Shown here: piece after piece, positions 33,312 to 41,087 of the stretch
Position numbering within the stretch: position 1 is the first letter of the stretch
How the letters are laid out: each line of letters begins with the position of its first letter
Source of the DNA: Clostridium sp. AF27-2AA
GTDB taxonomy: Bacteria; Bacillota; Clostridia; Lachnospirales; Lachnospiraceae
Direction: 5' to 3'
Assembly: GCF_003478505.1 (NCBI RefSeq)
Contig: NZ_QUFI01000027.1
Location: 1 to 41,110, forward strand
DNA: 41,110 nucleotides
The notes under the pieces: generated by a model
Seen by the model: the letters and a program-made list of their open reading frames with translations, nothing else
Told to the model about the DNA's origin: nothing
Database searches by the model: none
Translations under genes and position numbers: made by a program

Positions 33312-33836
33312 ATGAAAATTGTAATCATTAATGGAAGTGCCAGAAAAGGAAATACGCTGGCAGCAATCAATGCATTTATAAAAGGAGCGTCAGAAAAGAA
33401 TAAAATTGAAATCATTGAACCCGACAAACTCAACATTGCACCATGCAAGGGATGTGGTGTCTGTCAATGCTCTAAGGGATGCGTCGATAAGGATGATACA
33501 AATTCTACAATTGATAAAATTGCTGCCGCAGATATGATTCTGTTTGCTACACCAGTTTATTGGTGGGGAATGTCAGCACAATTGAAACTTATCATTGATA
33601 AGTGCTACTGCCGTGGATTGCAGTTAAAAAACAAAAAAGTTGGCACAATTGTTGTAGGTGGTTCTCCCGTAGGCAGTATCCAGTATGAGCTGATTGATAA
33701 GCAGTTTGACTGTATGGCAAAATATCTTTCATGGGATATGCTTTTCAAAAAATCATATTACGCAACAGCCAGAGATGAACTTGAAAAAAATAAGGATTCC
33801 ATGAACGAACTTGAGTGGATCGGAAAAAATTTATAA
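33312..33836 (+). CDS. NADPH-dependent FMN reductase-type iron-sulfur flavoprotein
   Basis: 174 residues from ATG 33312 behind TTGGAGGA. INGSARKGNT binds FMN phosphate. CKGCGVCQCSKGCVDKDD is a Cys cluster like those of iron-sulfur flavoproteins, and ATPVYWWGMSAQLKLIID is the conserved flavodoxin-fold segment. It is a cytoplasmic electron carrier or reductase of unknown partner. It shares its leader segment with the GNAT gene at 28530, which suggests interchangeable genes downstream of the Mrr-like gene end. Confidence 0.88.
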   Translation: MKIVIINGSARKGNTLAAINAFIKGASEKNKIEIIEPDKLNIAPCKGCGVCQCSKGCVDKDDTNSTIDKIAAADMILFATPVYWWGMSAQLKLIIDKCYCRGLQLKNKKVGTIVVGGSPVGSIQYELIDKQFDCMAKYLSWDMLFKKSYYATARDELEKNKDSMNELEWIGKNL

Positions 33837-33841
33837 AGCAC

Positions 33842-34186
33842 ACACCAAATTCGGATTTGCTACTCCTATATTATGATATTGGAACGCTTATTAACGAATA
33901 CAAAACATGGGGAAATAAATTTATTGATAATCTTTCTTATGATATTCAGATAGCTATTCCAGAGAGATAGGGGTATTCCGTCCGAAACCTGAAGTATATG
34001 GCAAAGTTTTCCGCCTGTTTTTCTGATAAAAAAATTGTGCAAGAGGTGCTTGCACAAATTACCTGGTATCATAATATTGCTTTGATGGATAAGGTCAAAA
34101 ACAATGTGGTTGCAGAATATTTCCTCAAGGATATTTCAGAGCCGATTGGTGTAAGCGAATATAAAATAACCATTTGCTGGAATTGA
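33842..34186 (+). pseudogene. YhcG/DUF1016 nuclease remnant
   Basis: One frame with an in-frame TAG at 33968-33970. It reads LLLLYYDIGTLINEYKTWGN, then after the stop GYSVRNLKYMAKF and EVLAQITWYHNIALMDKVK, then jumps to EYFLKDISEPIGVSEYKIT. These are the N-terminal DUF1016 domain and the very C-terminus of YhcG-type PD-(D/E)XK proteins. The catalytic middle part is deleted. It is a dead copy of a nuclease often associated with type I restriction loci. Confidence 0.8.
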
Positions 34187-34244
34187 GTTATCAACTGACC
34201 CGGTAACGCAGACGAAATGGCAGATGGGTTTTGGGAGGTGCGAT

Positions 34245-35273
34245 ATGCAGATACATTATTTTCAGAGATACCACTCCAAAGAGAATGTGGATACTTCAAA
34301 CACCATGCTGATGCTCTCTCGTTTGTATAACTATAACTCTGATAAGTTCTTTTCTATGCTGAATAGTCTTATTCTTGGAGAGGACGAAAGCCCGGAGATC
34401 ACCTTTGATTTGCAGGTTGTTGGTGACGATAGTGTTCCGGATGCGATTATCAGCCAAAAGAGCTTCAAAATAGTGGTGGAAACAAAGCTCTACAATCAGT
34501 TTTATAAGCAGCAGCTTGTGAATCATCTGGAGCAGTTCGGTGCTGAGGATATAAAGGTTTTACTCACCCTTGATCCCAAGCCGATGAAACCGCAACTGTT
34601 TAATGAATTGGCGGTTGAACTGAAAAAGTATAATAGCGAAAATGCAACCAGACTTATCCATCCGATCAAGCACGTCAACTTGACATTCGAGCAGCTTGTG
34701 GACGCTATGGAGGATATTGTTGACGACAGAGATACGGAAATCATTGCCGTTTTAGACGATTTCAAGAAGTATTGCTTTGATGAAAAGCTGATACCGGATG
34801 GCTATAAATGGATGAGAGCAATCGTAGCCGGTACAACTTTTCAGGACAATATGGATTTGGATTTGTTCTATGACCAGGAATCCCGCAACTTCTCAGAACA
34901 TGGATATATCGGCTTGTATAAAGACAAGAGTATCCGTGCCATTGGTAAGCTGAAAAAGACCATCATCGCAGTTGAAAATAACGGCAGCATGACTTATCGT
35001 GCCGAAAGCGGAGCCGAACCTACCGCAGATGAGATTGAACGCATCAACGAGGCAATCCGTCGTGCAGATCATTATGGCTATAACCTTCAGACGATTAGCC
35101 ATAGATATTTCATCGTTGAAAAGTTCTACCCGATGGACTTTAGAAAAAGCAGTAAAAACCCGATTCAAAAAAGCAAATTCTTCAATCTTGCTGATATGTT
35201 CGGATATAAAACAATACCTAACACCGATGTAATCGCAAATGATCTGAACGGTCGGACTTGGGAGGAGTTTTAA
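34245..35273 (+). CDS. PD-(D/E)XK-type nuclease, family unknown
   Basis: 342 residues from ATG 34245 behind GGGAGGTG. The N-terminal 85 residues show a PD-(D/E)XK layout: ENVDTSNTMLMLSRLY helix, DDSVPDAII (D66), KIVVETK (E79, K81), then LVNHLEQFG helix and VLLTLDPKP strand. This matches single-domain nucleases that recognise DNA as in DUF-type restriction proteins. The C-terminal 180 residues are an alpha/beta domain of unknown role (WMRAIVAGTTF, LYKDKSIRAIGKLKK). The next gene starts 22 bases later with a strong ribosome site, so the two form one transcription unit. A nucleic acid defence role is inferred. Confidence 0.65.
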   Translation: MQIHYFQRYHSKENVDTSNTMLMLSRLYNYNSDKFFSMLNSLILGEDESPEITFDLQVVGDDSVPDAIISQKSFKIVVETKLYNQFYKQQLVNHLEQFGAEDIKVLLTLDPKPMKPQLFNELAVELKKYNSENATRLIHPIKHVNLTFEQLVDAMEDIVDDRDTEIIAVLDDFKKYCFDEKLIPDGYKWMRAIVAGTTFQDNMDLDLFYDQESRNFSEHGYIGLYKDKSIRAIGKLKKTIIAVENNGSMTYRAESGAEPTADEIERINEAIRRADHYGYNLQTISHRYFIVEKFYPMDFRKSSKNPIQKSKFFNLADMFGYKTIPNTDVIANDLNGRTWEEF

Positions 35274-35295
35274 CCTGATTCGGAAGGAGGCCGCA

Positions 35296-36843
35296 ATGGA
35301 GTTTTTAGAGCAAGTACACTTATTCGCCACAAAGTGGATTGAGAAATTTAGAGATCAGAAAATCAGCTACATAGAGCTGGTTGACCATTACTTGGCCGAT
35401 GATTGTCAGGCATTGGGATTCCAGATGGATTGCGGCCATGCCTTTTCAGAAAAATATGGCGATGCAGCAAGCAGTTGTGATGCGCTAAATCGTATCATTG
35501 ACGAGGTCACGGACATTAAATTGCTTGGCTCGGCAATTTATTCCCAATGGCGATATTTTAATCATTGGGCATACGATGCAGCAGCCATCTTGAACCCCGA
35601 AAATCGTTCGTGGTTTATTCTGGCATTGAGCCGCCTTGCCCTGCTTTCCGGCGAGAATCCCTTCCTCTTCAAAGGAGAGCTTAGAAAAATTCGGCTTGTT
35701 TCCAATCGACTTGGTTATGGGCCTTGCCCGGAACCGGACGAAGAAGTTGAACAGCACATAACCCTTAATGCAGAAGGGCAAGTATGGTTTTCTTCGTATG
35801 TTTTCGGGCAGCGCAGAGATGGTCGATATGAAAAAGCCCATAGTCAGAATCTGCGAATTGATAAAGCGGTTGCCGACAGAATCATTTCTGCGTTTACAGA
35901 GTATTTCAGCAATGGATACGATGAAGTCGTTGCAACTGATATTGGAAACTGGAATATGGAGCTGACCAATACCGCAGGAAAGGTCTATCAGTTCAGCGGT
36001 TCGTTATGCTCGTTTTTTGAAGTGGACGGAATTGACCTTTCAGATCTGCTTCGTGACAGCTTGAAAATGCCTGATTTGTATGCCTTTGATGGGAATAATA
36101 AGCCTGATATGGTGAATCGAATCGAAGTAAACTATCATCGAATCACAAAGATCAAGCCAAAGGTTCCTATTTCAGAACACGCAGAATACGCTGTCTGGGA
36201 TTATGCAGAGTCTTTAATTATGGACAGAGAGAGCGAAAGTATTGAACACATTCAGAATATCGGTTCTGGGTGTTCTGTAAGCAGAAAATACAAGGTTGAG
36301 GGCGGGGTTGAAAGCCTTCTTGAAGATATGGATGCGGAAAGCATCTTTGACCATATAGAAGGAAATCCGGAGAATGTAGTGGTTGATCCGCTTGAAACCA
36401 TAGACTACACCATTAAGGTTATTTCTCAAAAGGGCAATGAAAAGCTCATTCAAGGAAGCTACGATAAAAAGGGGCTTCCGGATGATTGGGCGGAGTTTAT
36501 GGAGTCCGTCTTTGAATTTATGTCTTTCTACGGGTGGGGTGAAATTATGAACCCGTCTGTGTATGGAAAGGTGCGGCGCTGTGACAATGATATTATCTAT
36601 TGCAGCGTAGAGTTTGAAGATGGGTGTAAGAGCTACTACTATATTTCGGATGACGATTCTATTCAGGTGGGCGATTTCGTGATCGTTCCTGCTGGCAAAG
36701 ATAATCACGAAGCAGTAGTTGAAGTCGTAAAGAAAGAATACTTTGCAGAGGAAAATGTGCCTTTGCCGATGGAGAAAACAAAACATATTATCGGGAAATG
36801 TACGGAAGATGATTTTGACCTTCCGGGCGATGAACCTATTTGA
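35296..36843 (+). CDS. Hypothetical protein, partner of the PD-(D/E)XK gene
   Basis: 515 residues, start ATG 35296 behind GGAAGGAGG. Residues 1-300 are not recognised (DHYLADDCQALGFQMDCGHA, SQWRYFNHWAYD; acidic and aromatic-rich). The last 70 residues (YYYISDDDSIQVGDFVIVPA, VPLPMEKTKHIIGKC) resemble a small beta-barrel found at the ends of various bacterial proteins, perhaps nucleic acid-binding. There are no membrane segments and no classical NTPase motif. It is followed directly by a strong hairpin terminator. Function unknown; the tight pairing with a nuclease gene suggests a two-gene system. Confidence 0.65.
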   Translation: MEFLEQVHLFATKWIEKFRDQKISYIELVDHYLADDCQALGFQMDCGHAFSEKYGDAASSCDALNRIIDEVTDIKLLGSAIYSQWRYFNHWAYDAAAILNPENRSWFILALSRLALLSGENPFLFKGELRKIRLVSNRLGYGPCPEPDEEVEQHITLNAEGQVWFSSYVFGQRRDGRYEKAHSQNLRIDKAVADRIISAFTEYFSNGYDEVVATDIGNWNMELTNTAGKVYQFSGSLCSFFEVDGIDLSDLLRDSLKMPDLYAFDGNNKPDMVNRIEVNYHRITKIKPKVPISEHAEYAVWDYAESLIMDRESESIEHIQNIGSGCSVSRKYKVEGGVESLLEDMDAESIFDHIEGNPENVVVDPLETIDYTIKVISQKGNEKLIQGSYDKKGLPDDWAEFMESVFEFMSFYGWGEIMNPSVYGKVRRCDNDIIYCSVEFEDGCKSYYYISDDDSIQVGDFVIVPAGKDNHEAVVEVVKKEYFAEENVPLPMEKTKHIIGKCTEDDFDLPGDEPI

Positions 36844-36859
36844 CTTCCTGATAATAACT

Positions 36860-36909
36860 AAAAAGTCCGCCAGTCATGATGCGCTGCGCATTGTACTGGT
36901 GGACTTTTT
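36860..36909. terminator. Near-perfect 50-base palindromic hairpin, bidirectional terminator
   Basis: AAAAAGTCCGCCAGT (36860-36874) pairs with ACTGGTGGACTTTTT (36895-36909) with one G-T, and the interior ATGCGC-T-GCGCAT continues the stem, leaving almost no loop. The A-tract and T-tract at the ends make it a terminator in both directions. Its length is unusual, and it could also be a palindromic mobile repeat. Confidence 0.75.
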
Positions 36910-36910
36910 C

Positions 36911-37012
36911 TGTAAGGAAATCCCTTATGGCTATATCCGAAACCAGGAAAAGAATACATTCGATGTTGACGAAGAAACAGCGCCTGTGGTTGTTCGTATT
37001 TTTGAACAGTAA
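36911..37012 (+). pseudogene. Serine recombinase (resolvase) remnant
   Basis: The frame reads KEIPYGYIRNQEKNTFDVDE, then ETAPVVVRIFEQ and a stop. This is the recombinase-domain signature of large serine recombinases (PYGY ... DEEAAxIVRxIFE). Only this segment is left, which marks a lost site-specific recombination element. Confidence 0.6.
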
Positions 37013-37040
37013 TATTTTACTTCGGATTGCATACACTATA

Positions 37041-37069
37041 TTGACGTACAAAATATTGTACGTTATAAT
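37041..37069 (+). promoter_or_regulatory. yefM-yoeB promoter with palindromic operator
   Basis: TTGACG (37041-37046), 17-base spacer, TATAAT (37064-37069). The spacer is filled by a perfect inverted repeat, ACGTACAA-AATA-TTGTACGT (37044-37063), and ATATTGTACG recurs at 37081-37090. This fits autorepression by the YefM-YoeB complex, whose known operators are TGTACA-type palindromes. Confidence 0.85.
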
Positions 37070-37105
37070 AAGGATACCGAATATTGTACGAAATGAGGTG
37101 ATATG

Positions 37106-37369
37106 ATGTTAGCGGTTAATTATTCAAATCTTCGGGACAACATGAAAAATTATATGGATCAGGTAACGGATGATTATGAAACTATGATTGTCACCAGAAA
37201 GAATAATAGAAACGTGGTAATTTTGTCAGAGGAAAGCTACAATAATCTGATGGAAAATGCGCATATCCTTGGGACTAAGGCTAATTATGACTGGTTGATG
37301 GAATCCAAAGTACAGTTGGAACGTGGACAGTTTGCAAAGCATGATTTGATTGAGGTAGGCGATGAATAA
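37106..37369 (+). CDS. yefM: YefM/Phd-family antitoxin
   Basis: 87 residues from ATG 37106 behind GAGGTGAT. MLAVNYSNLRDNMKNYMDQV, then VTRKNNRNVVILSEESYNNL, is the Phd/YefM DNA-binding fold; the acidic, likely flexible C-terminus (KHDLIEVGDE) wraps the toxin. It represses its own promoter with the toxin as co-repressor, by family knowledge. It overlaps yoeB by eight bases. Confidence 0.93.
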   Translation: MLAVNYSNLRDNMKNYMDQVTDDYETMIVTRKNNRNVVILSEESYNNLMENAHILGTKANYDWLMESKVQLERGQFAKHDLIEVGDE

Positions 37370-37625
37370 AGTTTTTACTGATAATGGATGGGCAGATTAT
37401 GTTTATTGGCAGACTGAGGACAGGAAAACACTGAAAAAGATTAATCAGCTCATAGAAGACATTTGCCGTAATGGTAATGAGGGCATAGGAAAGCCGGAGC
37501 CGTTAAGAGGTGATTTAGCCGGATTTTGGAGCCGCCGCATAAATGATAAAGACAGATTGGTATATAGAATAGATGATGCCAATGTTTATATCATTGGTTG
37601 CAGATTCCATTATGGAGATACTTAA
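37362..37625 (+). CDS. yoeB: YoeB/Txe mRNA interferase toxin
   Basis: 87 residues. Begins KVFTDNGWADYVYWQTEDRK, with the conserved INQLIEDI helix, GKPEPLRGDLAGFWSRRI and the catalytic end CRFHYGD. It is a ribosome-dependent RNase that cleaves translated mRNA and is neutralised by YefM. It overlaps the antitoxin gene by eight bases and is closed by a 12-bp terminator. The pair appears intact and functional, unlike much of its surroundings. Confidence 0.95.
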   Translation: MNKVFTDNGWADYVYWQTEDRKTLKKINQLIEDICRNGNEGIGKPEPLRGDLAGFWSRRINDKDRLVYRIDDANVYIIGCRFHYGDT

Positions 37626-37650
37626 ACCGCACATTTTATAAGGAAGAAAG

Positions 37651-37684
37651 AGCATCAGCAGAGTAAAATCTGTTGGTGCTTTTT
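37651..37684 (+). terminator. Rho-independent terminator after yoeB
   Basis: AGCATCAGCAGA and TCTGTTGGTGCT form a 12-base-pair stem (two G-T pairs) around GTAAAA, followed by TTTT and a T-rich tail. Confidence 0.88.
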
Positions 37685-37790
37685 GTTTGCCTTTTTAGCA
37701 CAATAGGCGTTCAGCAGTGAGATATTTTCAGATAATTTCTTGTTTGTCCTACTGCCGGTTGCCGTACCAGAGTATCAAATACCGTCATAA

Positions 37791-38243
37791 AAGTTCATCA
37801 AAGAACTTCACTTGGTTTTGAAGAACGGCACCAGCGATTCCAGAAAAGACTGGTTTGCTATTGGCGCGTATAAGAAACTCCCGAATGAAGTCGGCGGCAG
37901 TGATACAGCCCTTCCAGAAGAAGTTGGCGATAAAATGAAGGCCTTGCTGACAGAATATAACGCCAAAGAAGAAAAGACCTTTGAGGATATTCTGGACTTC
38001 CATGTGAAGTTTGAGCGGATCCATCCGTTCCAGGACGGCAACGGACGTGTGGGCAGATTGATTATGTTTAAGGAGTGTCTGAAATACAATATCGTTCCGT
38101 TCATCATTGAGGACAATCTGAAAATGTTCTATTACCGTGGATTGAAAGAATGGGACAACAAAAAAGGATATCTGACAGATATCTGCCTGACTGCACAGTA
38201 CAAGTATAAAGCGTATTTAGATTATTTTAGAATTGCACATTAA
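37791..38243 (+). pseudogene. Fic-domain protein, N-terminus missing
   Basis: The frame opens directly after TAA 37788-37790 and reads KFIKELHLVLKNGTSDSRKD, KLPNEVGG and the Fic core HPFQDGNGRVGR. It continues through LKEWDNKKGYLTDICL to TAA 38243. Fic proteins transfer AMP to Tyr/Thr/Ser of target proteins; the catalytic HxFx(D/E)GNGRxxR motif is intact here. The N-terminal 80-100 residues usual for the family (with the alpha-inh or DNA-binding part) are missing and there is no good ribosome site, so it is probably not expressed as a full enzyme. Confidence 0.85.
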
Positions 38244-38263
38244 GCAGGAAACGGGGTGCAGCT

Positions 38264-38826
38264 ATGTCGGAAGAAAAGAACTGGCAATTTGAACTGGAAG
38301 AATATATCAAACAGGGTGAACCTGGTCAAATTGAAAAGAGTGAAGCATGGCAGACTGCAATCGGCTTGCAGGCGGTGGATGGTTGGGTTTGCTTCGGATA
38401 TTTGGCAGATTCATCCGTTCTGTGAAGGAAACACCAGAGCAACGGCTGTTTTTATGATCAAATACATGAAGACCTTCGGGTTCAAAGTAAACAGCGATGC
38501 TTTTGAGAAGAACTCTAGGTATTTCCGCAACGCTTTGGTAAGAGCTAATTATAACGATCTGCAAAATGGTATTCATGCTACAACAAAGTTCTTGGAAATG
38601 TTCTTCAGCAATTTAATTTTGGGAACGGAATATGAGCTGAAAAACAGATATATGCACATAGACTGTGTGCATGATAATTCCCAAAGTGTCATCCCTAAAG
38701 TTCCAAAGTCTCAATTTGACACTTTGGAATGCACTTTAGAAGAACTGGCCGTTTTGAGATTGATTTACAAGAATCCGTCCATTAAGCAAAAAGAGCTTGC
38801 TGCAGAGACAGGAAGATCTCTTAGCA
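38264..38826 (+). pseudogene. Second Fic-family gene with internal deletion and 3' truncation
   Basis: ATG 38264 starts MSEEKNWQFELEEYIKQGEP and AIGLQAVDG, a Fic-family N-terminus. At about 38384 the sequence jumps, in another frame, to the Fic core FASDIWQIHPFCEGNTRA and the C-terminal half (YFRNALVRANYNDLQNG, and a HTH-like IKQKELAAETGRSLSTV), then breaks at the IS66 remnant near 38830. The deletion removes the middle of the gene and shifts the frame; the core motif has Cys and Thr where active Fic enzymes have Asp and Gly, as in the DUF4172-free subfamily. Non-functional. Confidence 0.85.
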
Positions 38827-38830
38827 CCGT

Positions 38831-39007
38831 AGTGTTACGGAGACCGCCCGGGCAAATGGCCTGAATGTCTACTACTACATGAAGTATTTGCTGACAGAAC
38901 TGACGCAGGCGGTTCGAGCCGATGGAAGTATAGATGAAATAGATTTGGAACCACTCATGCCGTGGTCAAAAGACCTTCCGGTTGAGTGTTACAAGCGCCG
39001 CAAGTAA
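38831..39007 (+). pseudogene. IS66 transposase C-terminal remnant
   Basis: SVTETARANGLNVYYYMKYL, LTELTQAVRADGS, then LEPLMPWSKDLPVECYKRRK and stop. This is the conserved IS66 C-terminal end (...LPWS..LP..C...). It is joined on its left to the second Fic remnant and overlaps the integrase remnant on its right. A shorter relative lies at 30540. Confidence 0.75.
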
Positions 39008-39207
39008 AATCGGGAATGAATCCAAAGACACTGCAGTACCTCATGGGGCATTCGGATATATCGGTTACAATGAATGTGTACACACATATCGGATTCGATG
39101 ATGCTGAGGAAGAATTGAAACGGATGGAAGAGTTTAGAAAAGCACAGGCGGAGATTGAAAAGAAAAATGAGAAACCGATGTCGCAGAAAATGTTTAAGGC
39201 AATATAA
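39004..39207 (+). pseudogene. Tyrosine integrase C-terminal remnant
   Basis: Reads SGMNPKTLQYLMGHSDISVT, then MNVYTHIGFDDAEEELKRME. GHSDISVTMNVYTH holds the conserved second His and the catalytic Tyr of phage-type integrases of the Tn916/phage class. The N-terminal two thirds is replaced by the IS66 remnant. It lies about 1.8 kb from the att-like repeats at the window end. Confidence 0.85.
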
Positions 39208-39222
39208 TATAGAAGATTTGTG

Positions 39223-39255
39223 ACGCTCTGGCTTTATGGCTGGGGCGTTATTTTT
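39223..39255 (+). terminator. Terminator after the integrase remnant
   Basis: ACGCTCTGGC and GCTGGGGCGT form a ten-pair stem (with G-T pairs) around TTTATG, followed by TATTTTT. Confidence 0.75.
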
Positions 39256-39321
39256 GTGGAAAAAACACTAAGCCACTGATATAATATATTTTGGAGAAAT
39301 GTTGTATTGGAGGTAAACCAA

Positions 39322-40215
39322 ATGAAATAGTTTTTGTATTTAGACACAGATATAGTAAATTCTATTATTGCTCAAGCGGAAAAGGGGATAATAACTCAAA
39401 GAACTATCGAGGCGTCTGAAACCAAAAATAAGAATCGAAGAAAATTGTTTTCTCCTAAAGTAAATGCATCTTCTTCTGGAGGTTTCTGGAAATTTGTAGA
39501 AGCAAAAGCTCAATTAGAAATGTCGGGAGAATTTGAAGGTGTTATGTCAAATGGACATGCATCTAAAGATGTAATAGAAAAAGTTTTGCATGACGCAGCA
39601 TTTGATGAGGCATGCAAATACATAAAAATTCATGATGTTAAAGAAGGAATACAGGATTTTGATGAAGAAGGCAATTATCTGAAATTATGGAGGGAGTTTA
39701 CATTTGTTGACTTAGATTACTTAGAGAATATTTTTCAGATTGGAGAAGATTCTACACTAATGAAGGAGTTGTCAAAAGAACAAATAGAAAAGAAAGCTTC
39801 TGAATCAACAAACAGGAAACAGCGAAGAAATAATAAAGATAAATTTAATCAATTGTTGGATGAAACAATTGAAAAGAGTGCTGGGCAAATTGATATGCTC
39901 AATTCAATGATACGTTTGCTGAAGAGACTGATTCCATACAAAAGGTTGTTGTTGTCTAAAGATGGATATATTATACCTGTTGATGATAAATATTTTAGAA
40001 TTGATTCAAAGTGTATGGGATTTAAGTATGGAGGTTCAATCACATGCATTGGAATGGTGACTAATTTGATTGGTGAAGATTTTAACCCTACAGATAACGA
40101 TTATGTTTTTGAAAAAATTCAATTTTCAGCACACGAAGCATTAAGAGGATTGCTTCCTATAAAAGAAAAGAACCTCTGTGTAATTCATCCGATTGCAATT
40201 TATTACGGAGAGTAA
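39322..40215 (+). pseudogene. DUF6414-like protein with a stop at codon 3
   Basis: TGGAGG at 39308 places the natural start at ATG 39322, but codon 3 is TAG (39328-39330). The frame then runs open for 295 codons (FLYLDTDIVNSIIAQAEKGI onward), which fits the start of DUF6414-like proteins, where this stretch follows Met-Lys-Lys/Gln. The stop thus replaces one residue. A TTG at 39334 could restart, but is 20 bases from the ribosome site. The rest is intact: soluble, acidic and Lys-rich, with a middle Lys/Arg/Gln helix (KKASESTNRKQRRNNKDK) and a C-terminal alpha/beta part. The function of the family is unknown to me. Confidence 0.65.
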
Positions 40216-40296
40216 TTATTGCATTTAATATAAGCAAAATAATAATGAAAACATATATTTCACGTATTTCAAAATGATTAGGAAGGATGATATAAA

Positions 40297-41019
40297 TTGA
40301 GAAAAGTTTTGAAAATAATTGGATTTATAGCGTTGATAATAGTTGTACCATTGCTAATTGATTTGTTTATATTTGGCAATGCGTTTCCTAGTAATATTGA
40401 TAATCAAGCATGGGCAGGATTTTTGGGAAGTTATCTTGGTGGAATAGCAACATTAGTAGCAGTTTTTATTACTATTTCAGATAACAATAAGAAAATAGAA
40501 GAACAAAAATTATATGAGCAAGAACGCATAGCAGAGGAAAAGAAAGCTGCAGTAAAACCATATCTTGATACTCGTTATATTTTCTTTAATGAAGATGCAG
40601 AATTTGGACTTAATGATAGGGTGTTTGATATTAAGGATGGTATAGTGGATAAGGTTCGATATGGTTTGACATCAATGGATGAGAAGTATATAAAAATGAG
40701 ACAAACAGTACCTAGTTTTGTATATCTTAAATATATAATCAGAAATATTGGCGCTGGTAGTGCTGTAAATATGCAGGTTAATGTAAATGGTTTTTCTGAA
40801 AAAATCACAATTGCAAAAGATGAAACAGTTAACCTTTATATGCTCATTAGTCTGGGTAATGAAAAATCGGTTCCTTTTAATGTGTTATTGGATTATTGGG
40901 ATGTTGAAAAAAGAGCACATTATAATCAGTCGGAAGAATTTGAGATTATAATTGATGGAACACATCAAAAAATTCAAGATAAAGAGCGTAAGCCACAAAT
41001 TGAAATTAAAAATCCTTAG
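40297..41019 (+). CDS. Two-helix membrane protein, unknown
   Basis: 240 residues from TTG 40297 behind AGGAAGG (40280). Membrane helices are at about 7-27 (IIGFIALIIVVPLLIDLFIF) and 40-62 (WAGFLGSYLGGIATLVAVFI), then a charged coiled-coil (NNKKIEEQKLYEQERIAEEK) and a cytoplasmic beta-rich domain with YLKYIIRNIGAGSAVNMQV. The layout (two helices, coiled coil, sensor-like domain) is common in small membrane proteins of defence islands. It is AT-rich. It ends within the cluster of TACTACTAA repeats at the right edge. No family recognised. Confidence 0.65.
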   Translation: MRKVLKIIGFIALIIVVPLLIDLFIFGNAFPSNIDNQAWAGFLGSYLGGIATLVAVFITISDNNKKIEEQKLYEQERIAEEKKAAVKPYLDTRYIFFNEDAEFGLNDRVFDIKDGIVDKVRYGLTSMDEKYIKMRQTVPSFVYLKYIIRNIGAGSAVNMQVNVNGFSEKITIAKDETVNLYMLISLGNEKSVPFNVLLDYWDVEKRAHYNQSEEFEIIIDGTHQKIQDKERKPQIEIKNP

Positions 41020-41068
41020 TAGTAGGAATTTTCGTTTTACTACTAATTTTACTACTAACAGGTAGTAA
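41016..41068. repeat. Tandem 12-base repeats and hairpin beside the right-end repeat
   Basis: TTTTACTACTAA occurs twice in perfect tandem (41035-41046, 41047-41058); TTAGTAGTA, its core in inverse, lies at 41016-41024. The hairpin TTACTAC-TAACAG-GTAGTAA (41049-41068) directly abuts the 19-base repeat. This cluster looks like arm sites beside a core site of a tyrosine recombinase attachment site. Confidence 0.6.
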
Positions 41069-41087
41069 TAACGTAAGCGCTTAAATT
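41069..41087. repeat. 19-base repeat, right copy
   Basis: TAACGTAAGCGCTTAAATT, the exact reverse complement of 24-42. It lies next to the 12-base repeats and a hairpin. Confidence 0.6.

Noticed and set aside
4430..39330. Reassignment of TAG to glutamine, suggested by several in-frame TAG codons
   Set aside because: Many intact genes here end naturally in TAG (4430-4432, 11699-11701, 14149-14151, 25093-25095, 28284-28286, 30524-30526), so TAG is a working stop; the internal ones are more simply nonsense mutations.
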